Shown in pieces: positions 6,581 through 12,339 of a DNA stretch of 12,339 nt. Positions within the stretch are counted from its first letter, which is position 1. Every line of letters begins with the position of its first letter. The notes under the pieces were generated by a model, which was not told where the DNA came from, did no database searches, and saw only the letters and a program-made list of their open reading frames with translations. The stretch is from JAVZIQ01 sp037440545 (GTDB lineage Archaea > Thermoproteota > Bathyarchaeia > Bathyarchaeales > Bathycorpusculaceae). A program made the position numbers and the translations under genes. Location: NCBI GenBank assembly GCA_037440545.1, contig JBBITX010000036.1:1-12339 (forward strand), in the 5' to 3' direction.

Positions 6581-7609
6581 ATGTTGGAGCAGCGTAAGAT
6601 AATGGCTCTTGGCCGTTCCTCGCTTGTCATTTCCCTTCCGAAGCATTGGATTCAGCTTACCGAGCTGAAACAAGGGGACGTTGTGTCTTTGGCTATAAAC
6701 CGTGACCGATCCCTCGTTATATTTCCAGGAGCTAGGAAGGAGGATGAGCCTAGTAAGATAACCCTTTACGTTGATCCTGAGGAGAAAGATGCTTTTTTAG
6801 CCAGAAGCCTTATTGCATGCTATCTAAATGGATACTCAGTTATTAAGTTGGTTTCTAAAAAGTTTTTCACAGTGAGCCAGCAGAAGGCCATTCGTAAAAT
6901 TGTCCAGATGCTTTATATGCGGATAATGGAGGCTGACACTAAGGAGATTATCATTTCAACCCTAATAGACGAGTCTAAGGCTTCCATTCAGATGGGGGTT
7001 AATAGGATGTATAAGGTTTCAAGCTCCATGTGTCGGGATGCCTTCACAGCATTGATAAACCAGGATGCCTCTTTAGCTAAGTCTGTTTACAGCCTCGACG
7101 ATGAGGTTGACCACTTCTCATATTTTCTGCTTAGGCTTTTAAGGAGGGCAGCTGTTGATCCTGCATTGGCAAATCAGTTGGGCATAGGGATACTGGACTG
7201 CCTCGACTATCAGACGCTTGTCCACAGAATGGAGCATGTTTCAGATCAGGCTGCAAATGTTGCAAGGCACATTATCATGCTTGATGGAGCGCGGAAGAAA
7301 ATATCCGGCATGGTCTTAGAAAAAATGTACTCAGCAGGGTGTGACGCCATAGCCGCCTATGATAAGGCCGTAAACGCCCTGCTGTCTAACGATGCTAACG
7401 ATGCAAAAACCTTGGATGAAATTATAGAGAGTCATACTAGGCTAAAAAAGTTGGATCAGGAGATAGCTACTTTGGCTTTTTCAGAGGAGAAAAATACAGA
7501 GGTTATTTGCGCCTGCTGCTCTATTAGGGACAGCATACTCCGCATAGCAGAGAATGCTGCTGACATAGCTGAGATAGGAGTGAACCGCTCTTACCTTCCT
7601 TCCAGTTGA
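6581..7609 (+). CDS. AbrB-domain PhoU-family regulator
   Basis: An archaeal-type fusion of a SpoVT/AbrB DNA-binding domain with two PhoU helical repeats. From ATG 6581 it has 342 residues. Residues 5-48 (RKIMALGRSSLVISLPKHWI ... GDVVSLAI ... SLVIFP) are the swapped-hairpin AbrB fold. Residues from about 130 carry PhoU signatures: DDEVDHFSYFLLR (173-185), RMEHVSDQAANVARHI (216-231) and, in the second repeat, DSILRIAENAADIAEI (317-332). PhoU proteins bind metals and restrain phosphate uptake or signalling; in archaea the AbrB fusion suggests direct transcription control. The frame is open to a TTG at 6548, but ATG 6581 is preferred: GGTGGAG precedes it, and a strong TATA box sits at the right distance. 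No phosphate transporter genes are nearby, so its target is open. It ends five bases from the next gene, tail to tail. Confidence 0.9.
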   Translation: MLEQRKIMALGRSSLVISLPKHWIQLTELKQGDVVSLAINRDRSLVIFPGARKEDEPSKITLYVDPEEKDAFLARSLIACYLNGYSVIKLVSKKFFTVSQQKAIRKIVQMLYMRIMEADTKEIIISTLIDESKASIQMGVNRMYKVSSSMCRDAFTALINQDASLAKSVYSLDDEVDHFSYFLLRLLRRAAVDPALANQLGIGILDCLDYQTLVHRMEHVSDQAANVARHIIMLDGARKKISGMVLEKMYSAGCDAIAAYDKAVNALLSNDANDAKTLDEIIESHTRLKKLDQEIATLAFSEEKNTEVICACCSIRDSILRIAENAADIAEIGVNRSYLPSS

Positions 7610-7614
7610 GAATG

Positions 7615-9348
7615 TTAAGAGCGCATTTTCTCTTCTTTTGACGGATATTTCATGGTTACCGTTAGTTTAGCTGCTGAGATTTCGCCTTTCAGGATTTTTC
7701 TCGCAAGTTGGAATGCATGGTTGTAGTTGTAAACCGTCCATTTCTCGCTTCTCTGAGCTTCTCTCAGTATTTCGCGTTCAAGCTTGTACTTGAGCCTTCC
7801 AATTGTTAGGGCTCCTATAGTGAATATGCCTGGTAGGATTTCCCTCATGTCGTCTTCAAGCTTTATTCCCTCTACGCCTAAAGGTTGAACAGCATTGACG
7901 TCTGCAAATACCTTTACATGCCTAAGTTTGTCAAGCATTTCTTTGCTGATAACTCTTATTCCAGCTCCTGCTGCGCATAGTATGACGTCTGCCTTCTCTA
8001 GTACTTCAAATTTCTTCTCCGGTGTTGGGGCGAAAACCCCTTTCACTTCCACTCCGTACTTTGTTTTAAGGAGGTTTGCCAGGTTTGAAACGTATTCATC
8101 TCCGTTGGCACGTTCAGGGTTTGGGCTTACAATTGTTACTTCGCATCCAAGCCTTGCTAGGAGGATTGCTGCAACTCTTCCAACTGCTCCTGTGCCGAAT
8201 ATTGCACATCTCTTGTCTTTGAGGTTTCCAAGATTTGACCTTGTTAGGGCTTCTTCAACCTTTGAAACCATTGCAGCCGCAGTTGTGTAGGAGCCTGCTG
8301 GGTCAATTATTATGTTGGCTGTGAAGGGAGGGAACATACAGCTCTGAACAACCTTTAAGACTTCTTCAGCTTTCTCCATGTCTTTACCGCCTATGAAGAA
8401 GCATGTCCGTTTAATTCCTTTAGGATCCCTTGAGAAGATTGCGTCTTGAACTATTGTTTTCGAGTCTTTAGGCGTTACGTTCTCGTATGGGACTACAACG
8501 TTGAAGCCTGCATCGTATGCCATGCATATGTCGAATGGGCTTGCCCTTTCATCTGTGTCTAGGAAGAATATTATGTGGGGCACTTCTTCAGATGTTTTTC
8601 TTATAACAGGCTTAACATGAACTTGAAGTGAGCTCAGAAGTTCGTCAATGTCCTTTGAAGCCTTCTTTTCAGTGTAGATCAGCTTTTTAATTGGGTGAAC
8701 TGTTTCAACCTCCACGTTTACGGATTCAAGGATTTTTTTAACTCCTGTTATGTGTTCTGGGCTGGATATGTGGATGCATTTTACCTCCTTATTATTCTGG
8801 TTTTGGGCGTTTTCAAGGATGTTCATGGCTATCCAGCTTTCCCTGACGGAGTATTTCATTTCCCTTTCAGCTGTTTCTAACTCCTGCTGTAGGCATTGTA
8901 GGTAGGCCATCATATACTCCTCTTTTATGCTTCGTTCCTCGCCTTCTACGTGTTGAAGCTCTTCAAGGGCCTTAACAATTTGATCTCTAAGCTGCCTCTT
9001 ATCTTCGAGGGATGAAGCCAAATAGCTCTTCGCGTTCTCGTCTATGTCTGCGCTGTAGAATGGAACTCCTTTCTTCTTGAATAGTTGGGCTATGGGGTTT
9101 TCCTCTTGGAAGGCTTTCTCAGGCCTGTTTCCCTGCTCCTCTGTTGCAAAGTCTGGTTTAACCTCTTCCACAAGCTTTTCTAGGAAGCTGCAGAAGGCTA
9201 TGGAAGGTTTGAAAAGCCCTGAAGGCCCGTTGTATTGTTTTTGGCCTTGAATGGGCTCTATAACCCAGAAGGGCTCGCTGTATTCCTTCTCAACCATTAT
9301 TACTTTTAGTGTTTTTCCTTCTAACGGTTTTATTTCAAGTGCTTTCAT
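7615..9348 (-). CDS. Fusion: unknown N-terminal domain + NAD(P)-dependent methylene-H4MPT dehydrogenase (MtdB type)
   Basis: The C-terminal half (about residues 256-555 of 577) is a full MtdA/MtdB-like dehydrogenase, oxidising methylene- to methenyl-tetrahydromethanopterin with NAD(P). Visible are the pterin-side domain (FFLDTDERASPFDICMAYDA; FIGGKDMEKAEE), the Rossmann loop FGTGAVGRVAA (384-394), and the segment ADVNAVQPLGVEGI. After the second strand the sequence is SPNPERAN with no acidic residue, which favours NADP (inference). The N-terminal 250 residues are not part of known MtdB enzymes. They contain a KPDFATEEQGNR strand-turn, a charged helical stretch (118-170), and SWIAMNILEN followed by HISSPEHITGVKKIL. 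This layout faintly recalls TraB/Tiki-type domains, but the GTAH motif is missing. ATG 9348 (ribosome site GGTGA, 9354-9358) is preferred to GTG 9360. It lies downstream of mtd on the same strand. Confidence 0.88.
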   Translation of the reverse strand: MKALEIKPLEGKTLKVIMVEKEYSEPFWVIEPIQGQKQYNGPSGLFKPSIAFCSFLEKLVEEVKPDFATEEQGNRPEKAFQEENPIAQLFKKKGVPFYSADIDENAKSYLASSLEDKRQLRDQIVKALEELQHVEGEERSIKEEYMMAYLQCLQQELETAEREMKYSVRESWIAMNILENAQNQNNKEVKCIHISSPEHITGVKKILESVNVEVETVHPIKKLIYTEKKASKDIDELLSSLQVHVKPVIRKTSEEVPHIIFFLDTDERASPFDICMAYDAGFNVVVPYENVTPKDSKTIVQDAIFSRDPKGIKRTCFFIGGKDMEKAEEVLKVVQSCMFPPFTANIIIDPAGSYTTAAAMVSKVEEALTRSNLGNLKDKRCAIFGTGAVGRVAAILLARLGCEVTIVSPNPERANGDEYVSNLANLLKTKYGVEVKGVFAPTPEKKFEVLEKADVILCAAGAGIRVISKEMLDKLRHVKVFADVNAVQPLGVEGIKLEDDMREILPGIFTIGALTIGRLKYKLEREILREAQRSEKWTVYNYNHAFQLARKILKGEISAAKLTVTMKYPSKEEKMRS

Positions 9349-9384
9349 TATTGTCACCACCTTGAGCGTATTATGTGTGGAGGG

Positions 9385-9394
9385 TTTATATATA
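9385..9394 (-). promoter_or_regulatory. TATA box for the MtdB-fusion gene
   Basis: Reads TATATATAAA on the minus strand, about 40 bases above ATG 9348. It predicts a start near 9365 and a leader that just includes the GGTGGTGA ribosome site. The gene could therefore be transcribed apart from mtd. Confidence 0.5.
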
Positions 9395-9414
9395 CTTGTT
9401 CGAAATATTATATA

Positions 9415-9434
9415 TACATGTAAATACAGTATTT
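9415..9434. promoter_or_regulatory. Overlapping palindromes upstream of the MtdB-fusion gene, possible operator
   Basis: TACATGTA (9415-9422) is a perfect eight-base palindrome, followed directly by AAATAC-A-GTATTT (9422-9434), a six-base inverted repeat with a one-base centre. Both lie 20-50 bases upstream of the TATA box, where archaeal activators or repressors may bind. The surrounding DNA is very AT-rich, so chance palindromes are not surprising. Confidence 0.25.
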
Positions 9435-9478
9435 GTCTATATATCTATATACTACATAACACATAACTTGATTGAGCG

Positions 9479-10354
9479 CTAGGTAAACCAGCTTTTCAAT
9501 ACGTCTTCATCAGTGACCGGAGGCATCAAAAGCTTATCTTTCACTTTAGGCTTGCCGTCCTTTGAGTGGGGTCTCCTAATAAGGGTGTCTGAATATTTTT
9601 CTATTTCCCTGGCTTCTTCAGCCAGCTGGGCGGCTGTTTGGGCAACTTCATGGGCGCATGCCACGAGAGGAATGTATTTTTCCCTTTCCTTCTCTACAAA
9701 GCAGGCCTTTGTGTTTATTTCAGCAACCTTTTTTGCAAGTTCGTAGGCAGCCATGGCTTTAGCCTTTGCGTAGGGGTTCTTGAAGTCTGAACGGTCCCTA
9801 ACCTCATCTGTGTCTATGATAAGCCTGGGAAGCTGGGGTGTTAATCCTGACTTATAACATTGTATAACCCTGTCCATTTCCTGGCATATGATTTTGAAAA
9901 CACCGGTAACAGCCAAAACCTTGATTATGTTAGAGTTGAAGAGGGCCATCTCAGTTGGATCCAAAAACTCTTTCCTCGCCCCTATAAGAGGATCGCCCAT
10001 TATTATTATGTAGCCGAAGCCTAACTTCTCAAACTCCTCTTTCAGTCTTCTTCCAGGAGCATCTGAAACGAATATGCTGGGAATCTTCCTCTCGAAAAGC
10101 ATCTGTCTAGCCCTAGCAGGACCCTGAACAGCAGGGTTCGGAGATATAAAAATCAACATGTTGGGGTTGAATTCGAAAATTTTAGGCAGGGTTTCCTCAA
10201 CGTCCTCAACAGTCATTTTGGAGCCTGAAGTTACACTTCTAACCTTTAAGTCTTCCCTGTCCGCCAACTCGTCCAATATAAGCTCAATAATGGGGGCTGT
10301 GCCTATGTTGCCGCATTTGACAATTCCAACCTTAACCTTATCCAGAGATACCAC
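9479..10354 (-). CDS. mtd: F420-dependent methylene-H4MPT dehydrogenase
   Basis: Catalyses methylene-H4MPT + oxidised F420 = methenyl-H4MPT + F420H2, a reversible step of methanogenic and Wood-Ljungdahl C1 metabolism; cytoplasmic. The 291 residues compare with about 276-285 in known Mtd. Family signatures run the whole length: VKCGNIGTAPIIELILDELA (12-31), IFISPNPAVQGPARAR (68-83), SDAPGRRLKEE (97-107), GDPLIGARKEFLDPTEMALF (120-139), NPYAKAKAMAAYE (193-205), AHE (235-237) and RRPHSKDGKP (260-269). The start is GTG 10354, giving VVSLDKVKVGIVKCGN; no ribosome site is visible but a TATA box lies about 45 bases up. It sits between the frhB-like gene and the MtdB fusion, with gaps of about 119 and 130 bases. 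Having it outside a classical methanogen gene set suggests an acetogenic or methyl-oxidising role (inference). Confidence 0.95.
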   Translation of the reverse strand: MVSLDKVKVGIVKCGNIGTAPIIELILDELADREDLKVRSVTSGSKMTVEDVEETLPKIFEFNPNMLIFISPNPAVQGPARARQMLFERKIPSIFVSDAPGRRLKEEFEKLGFGYIIIMGDPLIGARKEFLDPTEMALFNSNIIKVLAVTGVFKIICQEMDRVIQCYKSGLTPQLPRLIIDTDEVRDRSDFKNPYAKAKAMAAYELAKKVAEINTKACFVEKEREKYIPLVACAHEVAQTAAQLAEEAREIEKYSDTLIRRPHSKDGKPKVKDKLLMPPVTDEDVLKSWFT

Positions 10355-10393
10355 CTGAAAGGCGGGCTTGAAGCCTATTTTATTGATAATACG

Positions 10394-10401
10394 TTTATAA
10401 A
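10394..10401 (-). promoter_or_regulatory. TATA box for mtd
   Basis: Reads TTTATAAA on the minus strand, giving a predicted start near 10372 and a leader of about 18 bases before GTG 10354. It suggests that mtd can be transcribed independently of the upstream frhB-like gene. Confidence 0.5.
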
Positions 10402-10473
10402 GATTTCAGCATAGAATCTGTAATTTGATAAAATAAGGCTGGCAAAATGGAGCTTAGTTTAAGCCTTCAGCCC

Positions 10474-11505
10474 TTAAATCTGCCTTTTCTTCTTTGAAAG
10501 TTTTTTCAGCAAGTTTAAAGCGTTAGGCTCCTCTTCAACGCTTCTTGTTTTTATCGCACCTTCCTCTTCAGCCCTTTTAAACAGTTTTTCACCCCTCTCT
10601 GTTCTTAAAATTGTGAATGTCCATTTTTCCATTCCAAGTCCGCCTGCGGAAATGTCTGCCAGTTCAGAGCTGAAGTCTCTGCAGTTTCGGCAGTTTTCCC
10701 TTGCGTATTGCTTTATCTCCGATATTGGTGTGGCTATTGTTTCAGATTCAAGTGTGATGAGCATTTTACCCTTAATGTTCATTTTCTTTATATTTTCAGG
10801 GTTTATGCCTAGCTTTCCATGAATGTGGGCTTCCATAAGCCCTTCATAGTTGAAGCTTTCTGAACATGCCAAACCTATTAAAAGTTTTATTGGAGCCGTA
10901 TATTTCTTTAAGCCTGCCATCTCCATCTTCCTAACAGCGCGTATTTGACATGGAGTTCCAACAAAGGCTAAGCTGGCCTTCTTCTCTTTTAAAGCCTCTT
11001 TTAGGGCGAGGATGCTGGGCGAGTAAAAGTATTTTGTTCCAGCTGAACGAATTATTTCCTCCGCTGTTGTAGCCAGTATGGGTTTAGGGTAGTAGGGCTT
11101 ATCGGATTCTTTAGCTGTCACTATTGCTCCATCTATTATCCCTTCTTTTAAAGCGTATACAAGTAGGGCTGTTACGGCCCCACCGTCCTGGCTTAGGCTA
11201 AGCGTGTAGGGATCTGAAGCCTGCGCCAAGGCGATTTCACGGTATATTCCAAAATCCTCCTCAGCCTTCCGAGTTCTACCGAATATTAGGGTTTCAGCCT
11301 CATCCTGATGCCATTCATATTGGGGACAAGCCTTAGCACATATTCCGCAAGACTTACATTCTCCCGTTTGGACGGGTTTTCCCTCTACGTACTCTAGGCT
11401 GTTAAAAGGACATGTAAGTATGCATGTGGCGCAGCCTAAGCATTTTCCAACGTCTACAACGTCTCGCAATATGGAATCTTGGAAGCTTAACTTAACTGAG
11501 CTCAT
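10474..11505 (-). CDS. F420 hydrogenase/dehydrogenase beta-subunit family protein (FrhB-like) with two N-terminal 4Fe-4S clusters
   Basis: A 343-residue iron-sulfur flavoprotein of the FrhB/FpoF/FdhB family, which moves electrons between coenzyme F420 and Fe-S partners through FAD. Residues 22-60 are a two-cluster ferredoxin: C22, C25, C28, C32 (CLGCATCILTCP) and C50, C53, C56, C60 (CKSCGICAKACP). The family core follows: SQDGGAVTALLVYALKEG (105-122), FVGTPCQIRAV (181-191), GLACSESF (211-218), and NCRNCRDFSSELADISAGG (271-289). C186, C214, C272 and C275 could bind the additional core cluster. No hydrogenase, formate dehydrogenase or membrane complex subunits adjoin it, so it is an orphan that may use ferredoxin directly. 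It is the first gene of the minus-strand C1 block. ATG 11505 has little leader (AAGGGTTCAAT before it), and an AT-rich box at 11531-11542 fits a nearly leaderless message. Confidence 0.9.
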   Translation of the reverse strand: MSSVKLSFQDSILRDVVDVGKCLGCATCILTCPFNSLEYVEGKPVQTGECKSCGICAKACPQYEWHQDEAETLIFGRTRKAEEDFGIYREIALAQASDPYTLSLSQDGGAVTALLVYALKEGIIDGAIVTAKESDKPYYPKPILATTAEEIIRSAGTKYFYSPSILALKEALKEKKASLAFVGTPCQIRAVRKMEMAGLKKYTAPIKLLIGLACSESFNYEGLMEAHIHGKLGINPENIKKMNIKGKMLITLESETIATPISEIKQYARENCRNCRDFSSELADISAGGLGMEKWTFTILRTERGEKLFKRAEEEGAIKTRSVEEEPNALNLLKKLSKKKRQI

Positions 11506-11530
11506 ATTGAACCCTTAAACTGGTTTATGG

Positions 11531-11542
11531 AATAAATAATTT
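11531..11542 (-). promoter_or_regulatory. Possible TATA box for the FrhB-like gene
   Basis: Reads AAATTATTTATT on the minus strand, centred about 31 bases upstream of ATG 11505, which predicts a transcript starting within a few bases of the ATG. The match is AT-rich rather than a clean TATA consensus. Confidence 0.35.
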
Positions 11543-11672
11543 AAGGTTTGCCAGTTTTAAATTACAATTTTCATGCATGAGCTAAACTGTAAATTTCACG
11601 GTGCACAGTTGTAGATGGATGTCTACGAAAGTTTTAAATTCCAATTTCCCCACCTCAAAACTGGTGGTTATT

Positions 11673-12206
11673 GTGGATTTGGATGAGATAAAAAACAAGC
11701 TGACAAGCTTTGATGAGAAGCTAACTGAAATTGAAAAGAGACTTAAAGTTTTGCAGGACATTGAGGAGATTAAACAGTTACAGGCACGTTATTTAAACGC
11801 CCTAATGCTTACAGACTGGGATGCTGTAATAGAATGCTTCGCTGAAAACGCCTCTGTCGATGTTGCATTTCACAAACCTATAAGCGGTAAATCAACTATT
11901 GATAAATGGTTTAGAGAGGAATTATCAAAAACCCATGTAGGCATGGAAGGAGACTTCGTGGTTCACCCAATTATCACAGTTGAAGGAGACAAGGCTAAAG
12001 GAAAATGGCTGCTTTACATGATGTACTATTATCCGAGAACAGGCCAATCTCTCTTTTGGGTGCAAGGCTTTTACGAAAATGAGTATGTTAGAGAAAATGG
12101 AAAATGGAAAATTAGCCTAATGAAATGGCGAGAGCGAATAGGCCTGCCAGGAGGAGGGCCGCCAGCAGAACTTTATTGGGGAGTGCTTGGAAAAGATAAA
12201 ATTTAA
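11673..12206 (+). CDS. NTF2/SnoaL-like domain protein
   Basis: A 177-residue protein with the cone-shaped NTF2/SnoaL fold. Residues 1-35 are a charged heptad-rich helix (IKNKLTSFDEKLTEIEKRL), likely a coiled coil. Residues 31-60 (EIKQLQARYLNALMLTDWDA ... FAENASVDV) are the typical first helix and strand of SnoaL_4-type polyketide cyclase/dehydratase-like domains. They are followed by VVHPIITVEGDKAKGKWLLY and a closing strand ENGKWKISLMKWRER. Members may be enzymes acting on steroids, polyketides or small aldehydes, or simply bind ligands; nothing here fixes a substrate. The frame is open from GTG 11601, but GTG 11673 is chosen because GGTGG (11663-11667) lies five bases before it, and because the extra residues upstream look non-coding. 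It is divergent from the FrhB-like gene. Confidence 0.8.
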   Translation: MDLDEIKNKLTSFDEKLTEIEKRLKVLQDIEEIKQLQARYLNALMLTDWDAVIECFAENASVDVAFHKPISGKSTIDKWFREELSKTHVGMEGDFVVHPIITVEGDKAKGKWLLYMMYYYPRTGQSLFWVQGFYENEYVRENGKWKISLMKWRERIGLPGGGPPAELYWGVLGKDKI

Positions 12207-12234
12207 AACAAGCGCGTACAATCAGTTATGCCAA

Positions 12235-12269
12235 TTTTAAGGGAGGCTTAATCCTAACCTCTCTTAAAA
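12235..12269. repeat. 12-bp inverted repeat between convergent NTF2-like gene and tRNA-Asp
   Basis: TTTTAAGGGAGG (12235-12246) pairs with CCTCTCTTAAAA (12258-12269) across an 11-base loop, with eleven Watson-Crick pairs and one G-T pair. It sits midway between the end of the NTF2-like gene and the 3' end of the tRNA, where both transcripts must stop, so a shared termination or 3'-end-protecting hairpin is the simplest reading. Confidence 0.45.
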
Positions 12270-12286
12270 GGGCCAATTTATGAGGG

Positions 12287-12339
12287 TGGCGCCCTGGCCG
12301 GGATTTGAACCCGGGTCGGGCGGGCGACAGCCGCCTATA
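12287..12339 (-). tRNA. tRNA-Asp (anticodon GTC), 3' part, cut by the window edge
   Basis: Read on the minus strand, the anticodon arm is GGCGG-CTGTCGC-CCGCC (12335 to 12319) with anticodon GTC at 12328-12326. A four-base variable loop and the T arm CCGGG-TTCAAAT-CCCGG (12314 to 12298) follow. The acceptor 3' strand is CCAGGGC, with discriminator G12290, as expected for Asp, and an encoded CCA (12289-12287). There is no intron at the usual place after position 37. The 5' half (acceptor, D arm) lies beyond the window. Confidence 0.93.

Noticed and set aside
7895..8290. Plus-strand 131-codon frame inside the MtdB fusion
   Set aside because: Antisense to the conserved Rossmann region; the composition is that of a mirrored frame.
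11601..11672. N-terminal extension of the NTF2-like protein from GTG 11601
   Set aside because: No ribosome site, and a likely TATA-like stretch (GTTTTAAATT, about 11631-11640) falls inside it. GTG 11673 has GGTGG in place.
1..12339. CRISPR arrays, transposases, inteins, defence islands
   Set aside because: I saw no regularly spaced repeats, transposase or integrase motifs. RtcB, a frequent intein host, has normal length without an insertion.

Overview
The window looks like chromosomal DNA from an uncultured archaeon. Reasons: RNA ligase RtcB with its activator archaease, an archaeal-type zinc-binding adenylate kinase, an AbrB-PhoU fusion regulator, TATA-box promoters about 25 bases upstream of likely transcript starts, a tRNA with encoded CCA, and two tetrahydromethanopterin (H4MPT)-dependent dehydrogenases. 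The gene set resembles Bathyarchaeia or related TACK archaea. That assignment is an inference from gene content only; no marker gene was compared.

Layout. Bases 1-600 are degenerate: the 3' end of a ZIP metal transporter that stops too early, then a small gene broken by a frameshift. Bases 570-5480 hold housekeeping genes: rtcB (-), an MBL-fold hydrolase (-), adenylate kinase (+), archaease (-) and an M42 aminopeptidase (-). Next come a possible 39-residue cysteine-rich protein (-), an ECF-type substrate-binding membrane protein (+) and an AbrB-PhoU regulator (+). Bases 7615-11505 are a one-carbon redox block, all on the minus strand and transcribed in this order: FrhB-like F420 oxidoreductase, F420-dependent methylene-H4MPT dehydrogenase (mtd), and a 577-residue fusion of an unrecognised N-terminal domain with an NAD(P)-dependent MtdB-type dehydrogenase. 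The right end has an NTF2/SnoaL-like protein (+), an inverted repeat, and the 3' part of tRNA-Asp(GTC) (-), cut by the window edge.

How the genes work together. RtcB and archaease form the tRNA-splicing/RNA-repair ligase system. Mtd and the MtdB part of the fusion catalyse the same C1 step (methenyl-H4MPT/methylene-H4MPT) with different carriers, F420 and NAD(P). With the FrhB-like protein (F420 with Fe-S/flavin) they could link F420, pyridine nucleotide and iron-sulfur electron pools at one point of the H4MPT branch of the Wood-Ljungdahl pathway. The most unusual feature is the N-terminal domain of about 250 residues fused to MtdB; it may be a distant TraB-like domain, but that is speculative.
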